Part shown: one piece after another, positions 51,056 through 61,000 of the stretch
Layout of the letters: every line of letters starts with the position of its first letter
Position numbering within the stretch: position 1 is the first letter of the stretch
Assembly: GCF_002742335.1 (NCBI RefSeq)
Contig: NZ_MDGR01000007.1
Location: 3,104,501-3,168,500 of the forward strand
Length of the DNA stretch: 64,000 bases
Reading direction: 5' to 3'
Source: Reichenbachiella sp. 5M10
GTDB taxonomy: Bacteria > Bacteroidota > Bacteroidia > Cytophagales > Cyclobacteriaceae
Program-made: the position numbers and the translations under genes
Notes under the pieces: generated by a model
The model's database searches: none
What the model was told of the DNA's origin: nothing
What the model saw: the letters and a program-made list of their open reading frames with translations, nothing else

Positions 51056-52762
51056 TTGAAGCACTTGCCTATTGGTTTAGATTTTAGAGGTCAAAATTAT
51101 CAAATAGAATTGAAAAAGCGTTACCTAGTTTCTGGCATCTTGTTGATTATTCTTGTGATCGGGGCAATTGGCTTTGTCGTACGAGTCGTCTATGCGGCTC
51201 CACCTCTGCCTCCCTCCTCCGTAGCCCCCAACCAACTAGAGGTCGTCTCGGACAATCACTACCGACTCGGCAACAGTTGGCTCAAAAAAAGCAAACACGG
51301 CAACTGGGAGAGCTACATCGAAGGCAGTGCCTATGACCGTGGCAAAACCATCGGTATTCTCCACCAGCAACTCATCCAGGACCAAGAGCAAGTCTTCGTC
51401 GACGAGATCAACAATAACGTTAGCTCATGGTTTCTCCGCAAGACTCTCATGATGGGGATCGCATGGTTCAACCGGGACCTAGACCAGTACATCCCACTCG
51501 AATACCGACAAGAGATTTATGGTGTTTCGGAGTATTTTGCCGACGAGTATGACTACATCGGCCCCAAATACAACCGCATCATCAACTACCACGCTGCACA
51601 TGACATAGGTCATGCCGTCCAAAACATGCACCTTGTCGGTTGCACTTCGGTTGGCATGTGGCACTTCAGTGACACGGCACAATTCATGCGTTCTGGGCGC
51701 AACTTTGACTTCTACTTTGGAGATGAGTTTGCCAAAAACAAGATTGTACTCTTCTGCAACCCTGACGAGGGGTACAAGTACCTCTCGGTCACGTGGGGAG
51801 GCTTCTGTGGAGTGGTATCAGGGATGAATGAGCATGGACTCAGTATCACCCTCAACTCCGCTATCTCTGAGATCCCTACCCAATCCGGCACGCCTGTATC
51901 CATCATCGCCAGAGACATCCTTCAATATGCCCAAACAATCGCTGAGGCACAAGCCATCGCCGACCGCTACGACAGTTTTGTTTCAGAACTCTTCACGATC
52001 TCCTCTCTCCAAGACCGCCAAATGGCTGTCATCGAAAAATCCCCTGAGCGTACAGGGCTATACGTCCCTCCTAGTGACACCCTCATCGTCACCAATCACT
52101 ACCAAAGCCCCGAACTCAAGAACCTCCCTCTCAACCTCGAACATATGAATGCTTCGGAATCCGTCGACCGGTATACCCGTGCTCAAGAGCTCTCCTCCCG
52201 AATGGAAAGCTGTGCTCCCGTCCCTCTTGCTGCCCTCCTTCGCAACCAAGCGGGCATCCATGACAAAGACCTCGGACTAGGCAACCCCAAAGCCATCAAC
52301 CAACTACTCGCACACCATGCCGTCATCTTTGACAATGTCCAGCGCCGCGTATGGGTTTCCAACTACCCTTTCCAAGAAAACACCTTTGATGCTTATGACT
52401 TGAGTCATTTTGAACGATGGACACAGGACGATGTGTCGGTGACCATTGACTCGCTAGAGATCGCACCGGACCCCTTCTACCTCAGTGAAGGGTTCCAAAC
52501 TTTCAAGAGATTCAAGCAGCTCAAAGAACAAGTCATCCATGCCACCAATCAAGAGTTGCCACTTACTCCCAAACTCGTGGAAGAGTTCGTCGCGAGCAAT
52601 CCTCAATACTATGAGACCTACCGACTCCTAGGCAACTACTTTGCCGTACAAAACAAAAGCCAATTGGCCATCGACTACTACAAGCAAGGGCTCGCCAAGG
52701 ACATCGCCTACACCGAAGACCGAGACTACATGATCGAACAAATCAAACTTCTCAGCGAATGA
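51056..52762 (+). CDS. C45-family autoproteolytic acyltransferase/hydrolase with TPR-like tail
   Basis: A 568-residue membrane-anchored Ntn-hydrolase related to isopenicillin N acyltransferase. A membrane helix at about residues 20-45 is followed by a periplasmic part. The nucleophile is probably Cys196 in LVGCTSVGMW, exposed by self-cleavage after Gly, and SGRNFDF matches the acyltransferase core. The last ~60 residues resemble a TPR repeat (YETYRLLGNYFAVQNKSQLA). The start is a TTG at 51056; a second TTG at 51110 (giving KKRYLVSGILL) is equally plausible. It overlaps acpS by four bases, so it belongs to the pigment operon; transfer of an acyl group in the final product is a possible role. 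Confidence 0.85.
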   Translation: MKHLPIGLDFRGQNYQIELKKRYLVSGILLIILVIGAIGFVVRVVYAAPPLPPSSVAPNQLEVVSDNHYRLGNSWLKKSKHGNWESYIEGSAYDRGKTIGILHQQLIQDQEQVFVDEINNNVSSWFLRKTLMMGIAWFNRDLDQYIPLEYRQEIYGVSEYFADEYDYIGPKYNRIINYHAAHDIGHAVQNMHLVGCTSVGMWHFSDTAQFMRSGRNFDFYFGDEFAKNKIVLFCNPDEGYKYLSVTWGGFCGVVSGMNEHGLSITLNSAISEIPTQSGTPVSIIARDILQYAQTIAEAQAIADRYDSFVSELFTISSLQDRQMAVIEKSPERTGLYVPPSDTLIVTNHYQSPELKNLPLNLEHMNASESVDRYTRAQELSSRMESCAPVPLAALLRNQAGIHDKDLGLGNPKAINQLLAHHAVIFDNVQRRVWVSNYPFQENTFDAYDLSHFERWTQDDVSVTIDSLEIAPDPFYLSEGFQTFKRFKQLKEQVIHATNQELPLTPKLVEEFVASNPQYYETYRLLGNYFAVQNKSQLAIDYYKQGLAKDIAYTEDRDYMIEQIKLLSE

Positions 52763-53130
52763 TCCTAGGCATAGGTACAGATCTCGTAGAGACGGCACGT
52801 TTGGCTCGTAGACTCGATGACCGGCAGTTTTTAGAGACGGTATTTACTTCTGCGGAGATCAAATATTGCCTCAGCAAAGGACACCCGGAGCAGCACTTGG
52901 CGGCACGCTTTGCGGCCAAAGAGGCCTATATGAAAGCCCTAGGAACTGGCTGGAGCAAACACGCCGACTTCAAGGAAATCGAAGTACAAAACAGCCCCGA
53001 AGGCGGGCCATTGATCGTACTATCTGGCGCGACCAAAAGATATTTTGATAAATCAGAACTGAAAGACATCTTTGTATCCTTAAGCCATACCAGCCAACAT
53101 GCGGTGGCTTATATCATCATTACTAAGTAA
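52759..53130 (+). CDS. acpS: Holo-[acyl-carrier-protein] synthase
   Basis: A 123-residue phosphopantetheinyl transferase of the AcpS type, which attaches 4'-phosphopantetheine from CoA to the ACP serine. ILGIGTDLVETARLA at the N-terminus and FAAKEAYMKALGTGW with the metal-binding Glu at about residue 58 are diagnostic. Placed between the C45 gene (four-base overlap) and the ligase gene (32-base overlap), it is likely to serve the two cluster ACPs; whether it is the only AcpS of the cell is unknown. Confidence 0.95.
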   Translation: MILGIGTDLVETARLARRLDDRQFLETVFTSAEIKYCLSKGHPEQHLAARFAAKEAYMKALGTGWSKHADFKEIEVQNSPEGGPLIVLSGATKRYFDKSELKDIFVSLSHTSQHAVAYIIITK

Positions 53131-54439
53131 GCACACTGTGGAGATAGACACGAACTCAGATTTTTCATCAATAGACGACATCAAGCAGTTGCAAAACCAA
53201 CACTTCCTGTCTCATCTTTCTTACTCCCTGTCACACTCGGTATACTACCAGAGCAAGTTCGAGGCACTCGATTTGTCTCTAGAGGACATCCAGAGTATCG
53301 ATGACATCCACAAAATCCCCGTCACGACCAAAGAAGAAATCGAACGTCACAATGTCGACTTCTTGGCGGTGAGCAAAAAACAGATCATCGAGTACGTGAC
53401 TACCTCTGGTACCCTCGGGGATCCGATCAGCATAGCCCTGACTCATCAAGATCAACAGCGCCTAGCACGCAACGAACGACGAGCTCTAGAGCTCTGTCAA
53501 ATCACCGCCGAAGACACCATACAAATCACCACCACGCTCGACAAGCGATTCATGGCGGGAATGGCCTACTACCTCGGAGCAACTGCTCTCGGTGCTTCTG
53601 TGATCCGCTCTGGCATAGGAGATCCAGACTTCCAATGGGACAATATCCGTCGCTTCGAGCCCACAGTACTTATCGCGGTACCATCCTTTGCTTACAAATT
53701 TGGCAACTACTTACTATCCAAGGGAATAGATCCAAAGACGACTTCCGTTCGAAAAATAGTATGTATCGGTGAACCCATCCGTGATTCGAATTTCGAGCCC
53801 AACACCCTCCACCAAAAACTCACTGAACTATGGGATGTCACGCTACACTCCACTTATGCCAGTACTGAAATGGCAACTGCATTTACCGAATGCAACGAAG
53901 GTATAGGGGGACACTTGCTACCTGAGCTCATATATGTGGAGATATTGGATGACCACAACCAACCCGTCGCGATGGGAGAGGTCGGAGAGATCACCGTCAC
54001 ACCCTTTGGGATAGAAGGCATGCCGCTACTGCGCTACAAGACCGGAGACTTGGCACGGCTGCACACGGCTCCCTGCCTCTGTGGCCGAAATACCCCTAGA
54101 CTAGGGGCCATCGAAGGCCGCAAAGGCCAAATGATCAAATGGAAGGGTACGACACTGTTTCCACAGCAAATCGAAAACGTACTCAACCACATCTCCGAGA
54201 TCGACAACTACATCATCGAACTCTCACTGGACGAACTCGGATTGGACAAACTCAAAGTCATCCTCCCCGATCATCTGGACGAGTATATCATCGCACAGGC
54301 CCAGCGACTGCTCCAGCAGCGCCTCAGGGTCAATCCGATCTTGGAGCAAAACACCGCAGCATATATCTCCAATGAGATTTTGCCGAAAGGCAGTCGAAAA
54401 CCAAGAAGATTCGTAGACAAAAGAGAACTGGTACATTGA
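53099..54439 (+). CDS. AMP-forming acid-CoA/ACP ligase (PaaK-like, ApeH-type)
   Basis: A 446-residue adenylate-forming enzyme similar to phenylacetate-CoA ligase. The TTSGTLGDPISI loop binds ATP, STYASTEMATAF is the acid-binding motif, LLRYKTGDLARL carries the ribose-binding Asp, and GAIEGRKGQMIKWKGTTLFP begins the mobile C-terminal domain. In aryl polyene synthesis the equivalent ligase activates the aryl acid and loads it onto ACP, which fits the ammonia-lyase in the same cluster. The ATG at 53099 overlaps acpS by 32 bases; a GTG at 53138 just after the acpS stop is an alternative start. Confidence 0.88.
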   Translation: MRWLISSLLSKHTVEIDTNSDFSSIDDIKQLQNQHFLSHLSYSLSHSVYYQSKFEALDLSLEDIQSIDDIHKIPVTTKEEIERHNVDFLAVSKKQIIEYVTTSGTLGDPISIALTHQDQQRLARNERRALELCQITAEDTIQITTTLDKRFMAGMAYYLGATALGASVIRSGIGDPDFQWDNIRRFEPTVLIAVPSFAYKFGNYLLSKGIDPKTTSVRKIVCIGEPIRDSNFEPNTLHQKLTELWDVTLHSTYASTEMATAFTECNEGIGGHLLPELIYVEILDDHNQPVAMGEVGEITVTPFGIEGMPLLRYKTGDLARLHTAPCLCGRNTPRLGAIEGRKGQMIKWKGTTLFPQQIENVLNHISEIDNYIIELSLDELGLDKLKVILPDHLDEYIIAQAQRLLQQRLRVNPILEQNTAAYISNEILPKGSRKPRRFVDKRELVH

Positions 54440-55962
54440 AAAAAATAAAAGATAAATACGAAGTAGTCATCATCGGCTCAGGCATGGCAGGCCTCTCCTG
54501 TGGACTCATGTTGGCAATGGAAGGCAAGTCCGTTTGTATTTTGGAAAAGAATGCTCAGATCGGTGGTACTCTTCAGACTTTCAAACGAGACGGAGGCAAA
54601 TTTGACACGGGAGTACACTATGTCGGAGGTCTCGACGAAGGTCAACCCCTCTACCCTTACTTCAAGTACCTTGACATCTTCAAGGATATCGACATCATGA
54701 AGCTGGACGAGAATGCCTATGACATCATCTCCTTTGATGGAGATGACAATCTCTACCCACACGCACAAGGCTATGACAACTTCATAGATCAACTCGTCCG
54801 ATACTTCCCAGACGAGCGAGAAAACCTAGTACGCTACTTGGATGATGTACAGGCTCTGTGTAAAAAGTTTGCACTCTACAACGTCTATGATCTCCCCGCC
54901 AAAGCCAACGAACTCGAATACATGTATGACGGAGCGGCACAGCGCATCCGCACCTATACATCCAATGAGAAACTACAACAAGTGCTTGCAGGCTCCAATA
55001 TCCTCTATGCTGGTGAAGAGGAAAAAACGCCCTTTTATGTCCATGCTCTGATCATCAACTCCTACATCATGAGCTCCTACAAGTTTCATCATGGAGGCAG
55101 CCAGATCAGCCGCTCACTCAACTACTCAATCAAAGAACGAGGCGGCAACATCGTCCGCAATGCCGAAGTAACCAGCATCAACCACAATGACAACACTGTC
55201 GAGAGTGTCACCCTCGCAGATGGCAGAACCCTCAAAGGCGACATATTCATCTCCAACGTACACCCTACAGAAACCATCAAGCTCATGGATCAGAGTCGCA
55301 TGCGCAAGTCATACCTCTCACGCATCGCACATCTCGAAAATACCGTTTCGGTCTTCACTCTTTATCTTGTACTCAAACCGAATACAGTCAAATACATCAA
55401 CTCCAACCAGTACAACTTCAAAGATGGGGATGTATGGCAGCTCACCAACTACAAACCTGAAAACTGGGGCAAGGATTTCGCAGTATTCTATCTGCCGGAC
55501 AACAAAAACCCAGAGTACGCCAGCGTGATTACCGTCATGGCTTACATGAAAATAGAGGAAATGACCCCTTGGCTCAAGACCTTCAACACTACGCTGCAAG
55601 AGAGTGAGCGTGACGAAAGCTACCAAAACTTCAAGGAACTCAAAGCACAGTTTTTGCTGGATAGAATCAGTCAAATCATCCCAGACATACGATCCAAAAT
55701 CAAAAGTTATCACACGTCGACCCCTCTGACTCAACGCGACTACCTCAATACCACGGACGGGTCCCTCTACGGAATATCCAGGGATTATAATTTCCCGCTC
55801 AAGTCGCAGATCAATACACGTACCAAGATGAAAAACATGTATTTCACGGGACAAAACATCATCTTACACGGCATACTCGGCGCGACGATCAGTTCGGTAG
55901 TGACCTGTGCGGAGATTCTTGGTAGAGACTACCTCCTCAAAAAGATCAAATCCGTCCTCTAA
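54436..55962 (+). CDS. CrtI/phytoene desaturase-like FAD oxidoreductase
   Basis: A 508-residue flavoprotein of the CrtI/retinol saturase family: GSGMAGLSCGLMLAMEG at about residues 14-30, then LEKNAQIGGTLQTF, GKFDTGVHYVGGL, and at the C-terminus FTGQNIILHGILGATISS. No phytoene synthase or other carotenoid gene is present, so a carotenoid role is not supported; desaturation or saturation of the polyene chain is a more fitting guess. The start is a TTG that overlaps the ligase stop as TTGA; the first ATG would cut the FAD motif. Confidence 0.87.
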   Translation: MKKIKDKYEVVIIGSGMAGLSCGLMLAMEGKSVCILEKNAQIGGTLQTFKRDGGKFDTGVHYVGGLDEGQPLYPYFKYLDIFKDIDIMKLDENAYDIISFDGDDNLYPHAQGYDNFIDQLVRYFPDERENLVRYLDDVQALCKKFALYNVYDLPAKANELEYMYDGAAQRIRTYTSNEKLQQVLAGSNILYAGEEEKTPFYVHALIINSYIMSSYKFHHGGSQISRSLNYSIKERGGNIVRNAEVTSINHNDNTVESVTLADGRTLKGDIFISNVHPTETIKLMDQSRMRKSYLSRIAHLENTVSVFTLYLVLKPNTVKYINSNQYNFKDGDVWQLTNYKPENWGKDFAVFYLPDNKNPEYASVITVMAYMKIEEMTPWLKTFNTTLQESERDESYQNFKELKAQFLLDRISQIIPDIRSKIKSYHTSTPLTQRDYLNTTDGSLYGISRDYNFPLKSQINTRTKMKNMYFTGQNIILHGILGATISSVVTCAEILGRDYLLKKIKSVL

Positions 55963-55965
55963 CTC

Positions 55966-56964
55966 ATGATCAAAAAAGGTCTATTCGGTAAGCGCAAAAA
56001 GCGCAAAGAGCCCCAAACAATCATCCTCGGGATCCACGGCCTAGGAAACAAGCCGCCACACGCTATGATCAAATCATGGTGGAAAAAAGCCTTACTTGAA
56101 GGACTCAAAAAGGTAGAGGGTGCTCCCAAAAATTTCTCTTTTGGAATGGTCTACTGGGCTGACATCATGTATCCCCTGCCTCTCAACCCGCGCATCAAAG
56201 ATCCTGATCACGAGTTGCACATCGAAGAGCCCTACATCGCCGAACCCATCCCTACACCCAAGATCCGCTACACTCCATGGCACTTGGCCAAACTGGGATT
56301 CAACAAGTTCAAAGAAATTGCATTTCTCAGCAAAAATGGTCTCGCCAACTACCGCATGCCATTCGATTTCGTCATCAAACAGTCCTTCAAAGACTTAGAT
56401 GCCTATTACAATGAGGATCAGACCAAGGCGGAGTTCATGGATCAATTACCCGTCAAGAGTCTCATCCGAAATCGCCTCAGGCGCTTTCTCTACAAGCATC
56501 GCGACAAACGAGTCCTTATCGTGGCTCATTCTATGGGTTCGCTCATCTCCTACGACGTGCTGTATATGCTGCAAAACATCTATACCATCGATACTCTGGT
56601 CACCATGGGCTCTCCACTAGGCCTCCCCATGATCCGGGAAAACATCGCCAAAGACCTGGGCATCCCCTATGAAGATGGAGATCAACTCCCTACTCCCGAA
56701 TCCATAGACAACTGGTACAACCTCTCAGACGAAGAGGATCACTTTGCCGTATTTGATGAACTGGCAACCTTTTTTGCTCCCAATAGTAAAGGCATCCATC
56801 CTACAGACATGCTTGTGGACAATGACTATAAAAACTGGGTCACCAACAATGCCCACAAGTCATTTGGCTACCTGCGTACTCCCGAAATGGGACGCATCAT
56901 TGCCGACTTTCTACACAAGAAGCCCGCAACCTTCTGGGAGAAAACCAAAAAGCTATTCAAGTAA
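55966..56964 (+). CDS. Alpha/beta-hydrolase-like protein
   Basis: A 332-residue protein with a lipase-like nucleophile elbow AHSMG (Ser about 189) and an N-terminal IILGIHGLGNKPP that supplies the oxyanion region. A basic N-terminus (KKGLFGKRKKRKEP) suggests membrane association. The catalytic acid and His are not certain: candidates are the Asp in MLVDNDYKN and His in NNAHKSFGY. It lies three bases after the CrtI-like gene and ends the rightward operon. It could form or hydrolyse an ester in the pigment, or act on lipids. Confidence 0.75.
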   Translation: MIKKGLFGKRKKRKEPQTIILGIHGLGNKPPHAMIKSWWKKALLEGLKKVEGAPKNFSFGMVYWADIMYPLPLNPRIKDPDHELHIEEPYIAEPIPTPKIRYTPWHLAKLGFNKFKEIAFLSKNGLANYRMPFDFVIKQSFKDLDAYYNEDQTKAEFMDQLPVKSLIRNRLRRFLYKHRDKRVLIVAHSMGSLISYDVLYMLQNIYTIDTLVTMGSPLGLPMIRENIAKDLGIPYEDGDQLPTPESIDNWYNLSDEEDHFAVFDELATFFAPNSKGIHPTDMLVDNDYKNWVTNNAHKSFGYLRTPEMGRIIADFLHKKPATFWEKTKKLFK

Positions 56965-57043
56965 TGTATAATGGTCGAGAATGATGTAAATGAACTAAAG
57001 CACCTACGGTCTTAGCCTCCTTTGGGTCTGCAAGCCCCTCGGA

Positions 57044-57688
57044 TCAATGTGTATCTGCAAATTTCGCCAACAATTTCTCTTTGAGGTACTGCGGAAGGTA
57101 TTCATCCGCCACCAAACGCTGAACCTGCTCGGGGTGGGTGGCTTTGGCATAGGAGAGCGCATACACCTCTGCAATCGTGAACCCCTGGGCTACTGCCTCG
57201 ATCCGTACCAACTCATCCCCACGCTGAACTTGTCCTGGCTGCAGTACGCGGACATATACCCCCGAGTAGCTAGAATTGACAAACTGCTTGAGCACCCTCT
57301 GATCTCCAAAACGAATCCCCAGCTTATAACAAGGTTGGCGCGGCTCTGACACTTGCACTCTAGCCGTTCCCAATTGGTACACCTCTCCGACTATCATCTG
57401 AGTCTCATCGAGTCCTTCTACGGTCAGATTCTCCCCAAACATCCCATAGGGCAGTTCCTGACCTGGATACAACTCACGCCAATACGCATAATGATCCGCC
57501 GAATACAAATAGCACGCCTTGTCCACTCCACCGTGATACTTACGATCTATCACTGCATCCTGTGCTACGTCTGTCATACCCAGCTCCAAGGGATGATCCA
57601 CTGGCACCTTATAGATCCCTGTGAGTTCTTCTTTGCCATTCCAAATGATGGTAGTCGGTTGTGCGATTTGGGTCGATACTACTTTCAT
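57044..57688 (-). CDS. MOSC domain-containing protein (YiiM-like)
   Basis: A 214-residue protein with a single MOSC domain (about residues 30-165), a molybdenum-cofactor-sulfurase C-terminal-type module. The conserved Cys lies in SEPRQPCYKLG near residue 125, and DRKYHGGVDKACYLYSADHY and FGENLTVEGL are the usual YiiM-like blocks. These proteins handle 6-hydroxylaminopurine-type reductions with a molybdenum cofactor. It stands alone, facing the alpha/beta-hydrolase gene tail-to-tail. Confidence 0.9.
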   Translation of the reverse strand: MKVVSTQIAQPTTIIWNGKEELTGIYKVPVDHPLELGMTDVAQDAVIDRKYHGGVDKACYLYSADHYAYWRELYPGQELPYGMFGENLTVEGLDETQMIVGEVYQLGTARVQVSEPRQPCYKLGIRFGDQRVLKQFVNSSYSGVYVRVLQPGQVQRGDELVRIEAVAQGFTIAEVYALSYAKATHPEQVQRLVADEYLPQYLKEKLLAKFADTH

Positions 57689-57741
57689 GTCTATGTTCTT
57701 TGTGTAAAACTAATCCACTATGGAGATAAAATCCCACCGCA

Positions 57742-57885
57742 ATGCTTGAGAATCTATTTATCGAGGGGTTGATTCATCACGAACTTACCGAGCACGATGT
57801 AAGACAGCAATATATCCAACCCAAGAGTCGGCTATGGTCTGACGAAAGAAAGAATTCTTCCAAAACAGCCTTCTACCAACAATGA
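57742..57885 (+). other. 47-codon frame resembling a type I restriction R-subunit N-terminus (possible remnant)
   Basis: In the 403-base gap 57689-58091, an ATG-started frame reads MLENLFIEGLIHHELTEHDV and goes on with RQQYIQPKSRLW before stopping 15 codons later. The HELTEHDVRQQYIQP pattern, ending in Trp, recalls the first residues of HsdR-like proteins (a TExDxRxxxIxP run). It is too short to be functional and no further HsdR sequence follows. The rest of the gap has no recognisable coding. Confidence 0.25.
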
Positions 57886-58041
57886 AATCAACCTACTGGC
57901 CATCTCCGCTAGGGACGCAGATTGGACGACTTCCAGCAGTTCTCCATTGGTTCACGGACAATCATTGATGATTCAGAACCCAAAGAATCATCCCCCTCAT
58001 CGCTAGCCCGAAAAGCTCAACTAAAACCTACAACAAACGAA

Positions 58042-58073
58042 TTTGCGCTTCATCCTATATCTTCTTATTTTAC
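58042..58073 (+). promoter_or_regulatory. Weak promoter candidate for the PAS kinase
   Basis: TTTG at 58042-58045, 20 bases, then TATTTTAC at 58066-58073, which departs from TAnnTTTG in its last two bases. It lies 18 bases before the ATG. Confidence 0.3.
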
Positions 58074-58091
58074 ATTAACATCTCTTTTGTT

Positions 58092-61000
58092 ATGAGGAAC
58101 TTACAGGATTTAGTGAATACGATCAACTCGCCAATTGCACTCATCAACAATGATTACAAATTAGAATTTGCTAACCCAAGCTTTTGTGAATTCACCAATT
58201 GCACAGCAGAAAGTTTAATTGGCAAACCGATTTCAGAGGTAAATCCAAACCTGTGGTCCCACGCCATTGGCAACAAATTTGAAGCCTGCCTGAAAGGTCA
58301 CCCAGTTGATCCCGAACCCTATTCGGTGTCTCAAGGGTCATTTTCACTAAATTTCACACCTCATATTGATGAGAAGAACGAAATATGTGCGGTCTTCATC
58401 ACCGTCAATTTGTCCGAATCAATCGATAAAGCGAAAAACACCGATTTCTATCAAGAAGAAAGTTTTATTCAACAAATAAATGCCCTCCCCGATTCATTTC
58501 TCATTCTACAAGATGGACGTATAAAGCTGGTAAACGACATGCTTTGCCAAATCTCTGGCTACTCCAAAAAAGAACTACTCAATCAAGATTTCACCAAGTT
58601 TACCGCCCCGGAGGTCTTTGAGAAATTACAGAGCTTTCACAAAAACAGAGCCCAAGGCCTTGATGCCCCATTGAGGTACGAATCCATCGCTCTTTCAAAA
58701 TCGGGTAAACGAATCCCCGTGGAAACTACCATTGTCCCCACCATCTTTCAGATGAAGCCCGCATGGCAGGTAGTATTGCGTGACATCACAGATTACAAAA
58801 CCACGCTAAACCAACTTCGCGAAAGCGAAGAAAAGTACCGTTTCATAGCTGAAACAACATTAGACGGTATTTTTATTCACGATAACGGTGTTGTGATCGA
58901 ATGCAATCAAGCTATGCTCAATATTACGGGCTATACAAAGGAAGAAATAATTGGGGTCAATCTACTCGACGTAGTTTTATCCAAAAACGAAAGCAAATCT
59001 ATTCAAGCCCAGTTGACAAAAAAGCATGCAAAGCCCTACATAGTCAATGTCAAAAAGAAAGATGGGAGTCTGTTTAAAGCAGAAGTAGAAGGACAAATGA
59101 CTCAATACAAAGGCAAAAAGGTCCGTCTCGCTTCTTTCAAAGATGTAACGGAAAGATTCAAAGCCGAACAAGACCTCCAAAAGTTCAAAACCATTGCTGA
59201 TAAATCCCTCTATGGAAACGTAATTGCAAACCTAGACGGATCCATGATCTATGTCAATGAATACTTTGCGAAGAAACATGGCTACTCTCGCGATGAACTC
59301 ATTGGGAAAAAACTAACTATTTTCCATACCAGTGAGCAAAACAAAATCTTAATAGAAGCCATACCTGATTTAATCAAAAATGGTCATATCGAAAACATTG
59401 AAACTACCAACGTACATAAAAATGGAATGGAGTTTCCAATGCAAATGAGTGTTACCTGTATTAATGATGAAAATGAGCACCCAGCTTTTATTGGAGTCTC
59501 AGCATTTGATTTGAGTGATCGAAAAAAATCCGAAGCAGCCATACGGCTATCCGAAGAAAAATTCAGAGAACTCTATGATCAATCCCCTGTTGCCATTCAA
59601 TACTACGGAAAAGACGGAGAGTTACTCGATGTGAATAAAAAAACACTGCAACTATTTGGAATAAAAAGCCAAGATGCCATCGCCCCGTTCAACATGTGGG
59701 ACAGCGAGCATTTTACAGAGAAGAATAAACAAGAATTAAAGAGCGGAAAAACAATAACCATTTCTAGCACGCTAGATTTCGACGTTATCAAAAAACACAA
59801 TTACTTTAAAACTTCTAAAAAAGGGCTTCACTATATAGAATTGCAGATCGCTCCCCTACTGATTCAGCACAAAGCCATGAGCTACCTAGTCTATATGACT
59901 GACGTGACCGAACGTAAAAATGCTGAAGAGAATTTTGCCAAAGAAAAAGAACTGCTCAATGCAATCATAGACAATATCCCCGTATTGCTCACTCGCTACG
60001 ATCCCAGCTCTAACGTTCAATTTTTGAATAAGGAATTTGAGAAAAAAGTCGGTTGGAAGACCGCAGAACTCCAAACCATTGACTTACTCAACAAAGTATA
60101 CCCTGACCCAGACTACAGAGAAAAAGCACTGGCTTACATGCAAAAGGCCACTTCAGAATGGAAAGAATTTAGAATCACTTCAAAATTTGGCCATCACATT
60201 GATTCAGAATGGTGCAACATCAAACTGGATGGAGGGGTTCAAATCGGAATAGGGATTGACATCACCGATCGAAAAAAAGCTGAAAACCAACTGCGACACC
60301 ATCAAGAACTATTGAACGAAATGGGCAGGATAGCAATGGTCGGAGCATGGGAGTTTGATCCTGCTACAGGAAAGGGATTCTGGACTGATGAAGTAGCTCG
60401 AATCCACGACCTTGACCCTACCGAAACTACAAGTATGGAGCTAGGGTTAACTTTTTACAAACCAGAATCGCGTGTTAAAATTGAAATGGCTATTCAAGCC
60501 GCTATTGATTCGGGTACTCCTTATGATTTAAAACTGGAACTCATTAGCAAGAAAGGCATACATAAATGGGTGAGAACGATTGGGCATCCGACTAAACAGA
60601 ATGGAAAAGTAGTGAAGATTCAAGGCTCATTTCAGGACATCACTGAAATGAAAAAAGCCGAAGAAGAGCTGCAAAAAAATCGCAACAAACTCGCTGAGAT
60701 CAACGAAAACCTTGAAAACAGAGTAAAAGAACGCACTGCAAAACTGGAGCAAAAAAACAAGGAATTGGAACAATTTTCGTACATCGCTTCGCACGATTTG
60801 CAAGAACCACTGCGCACCATTTCCAACTACATCCAGGTTGTCCATGAAGATTTTGAAGATACGTTGAGCGAAGAAGTACTTGTGTACCTTCAAGCTATCA
60901 GCAAGTCCACAGAAAGAATGAGAGCTCTTATCTTCGCATTGATGAATTTCTCAAGATTAGGCCACAACAGGTCCCTGACTGAAGTGAATTCCGAAAAAAT

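Noticed and set aside
54436-55962. Carotenoid biosynthesis cluster suggested by the CrtI-like gene
   Set aside because: No phytoene synthase, lycopene cyclase or hydroxylase is present, and the gene is fused by overlap to an aryl-acid ligase operon.
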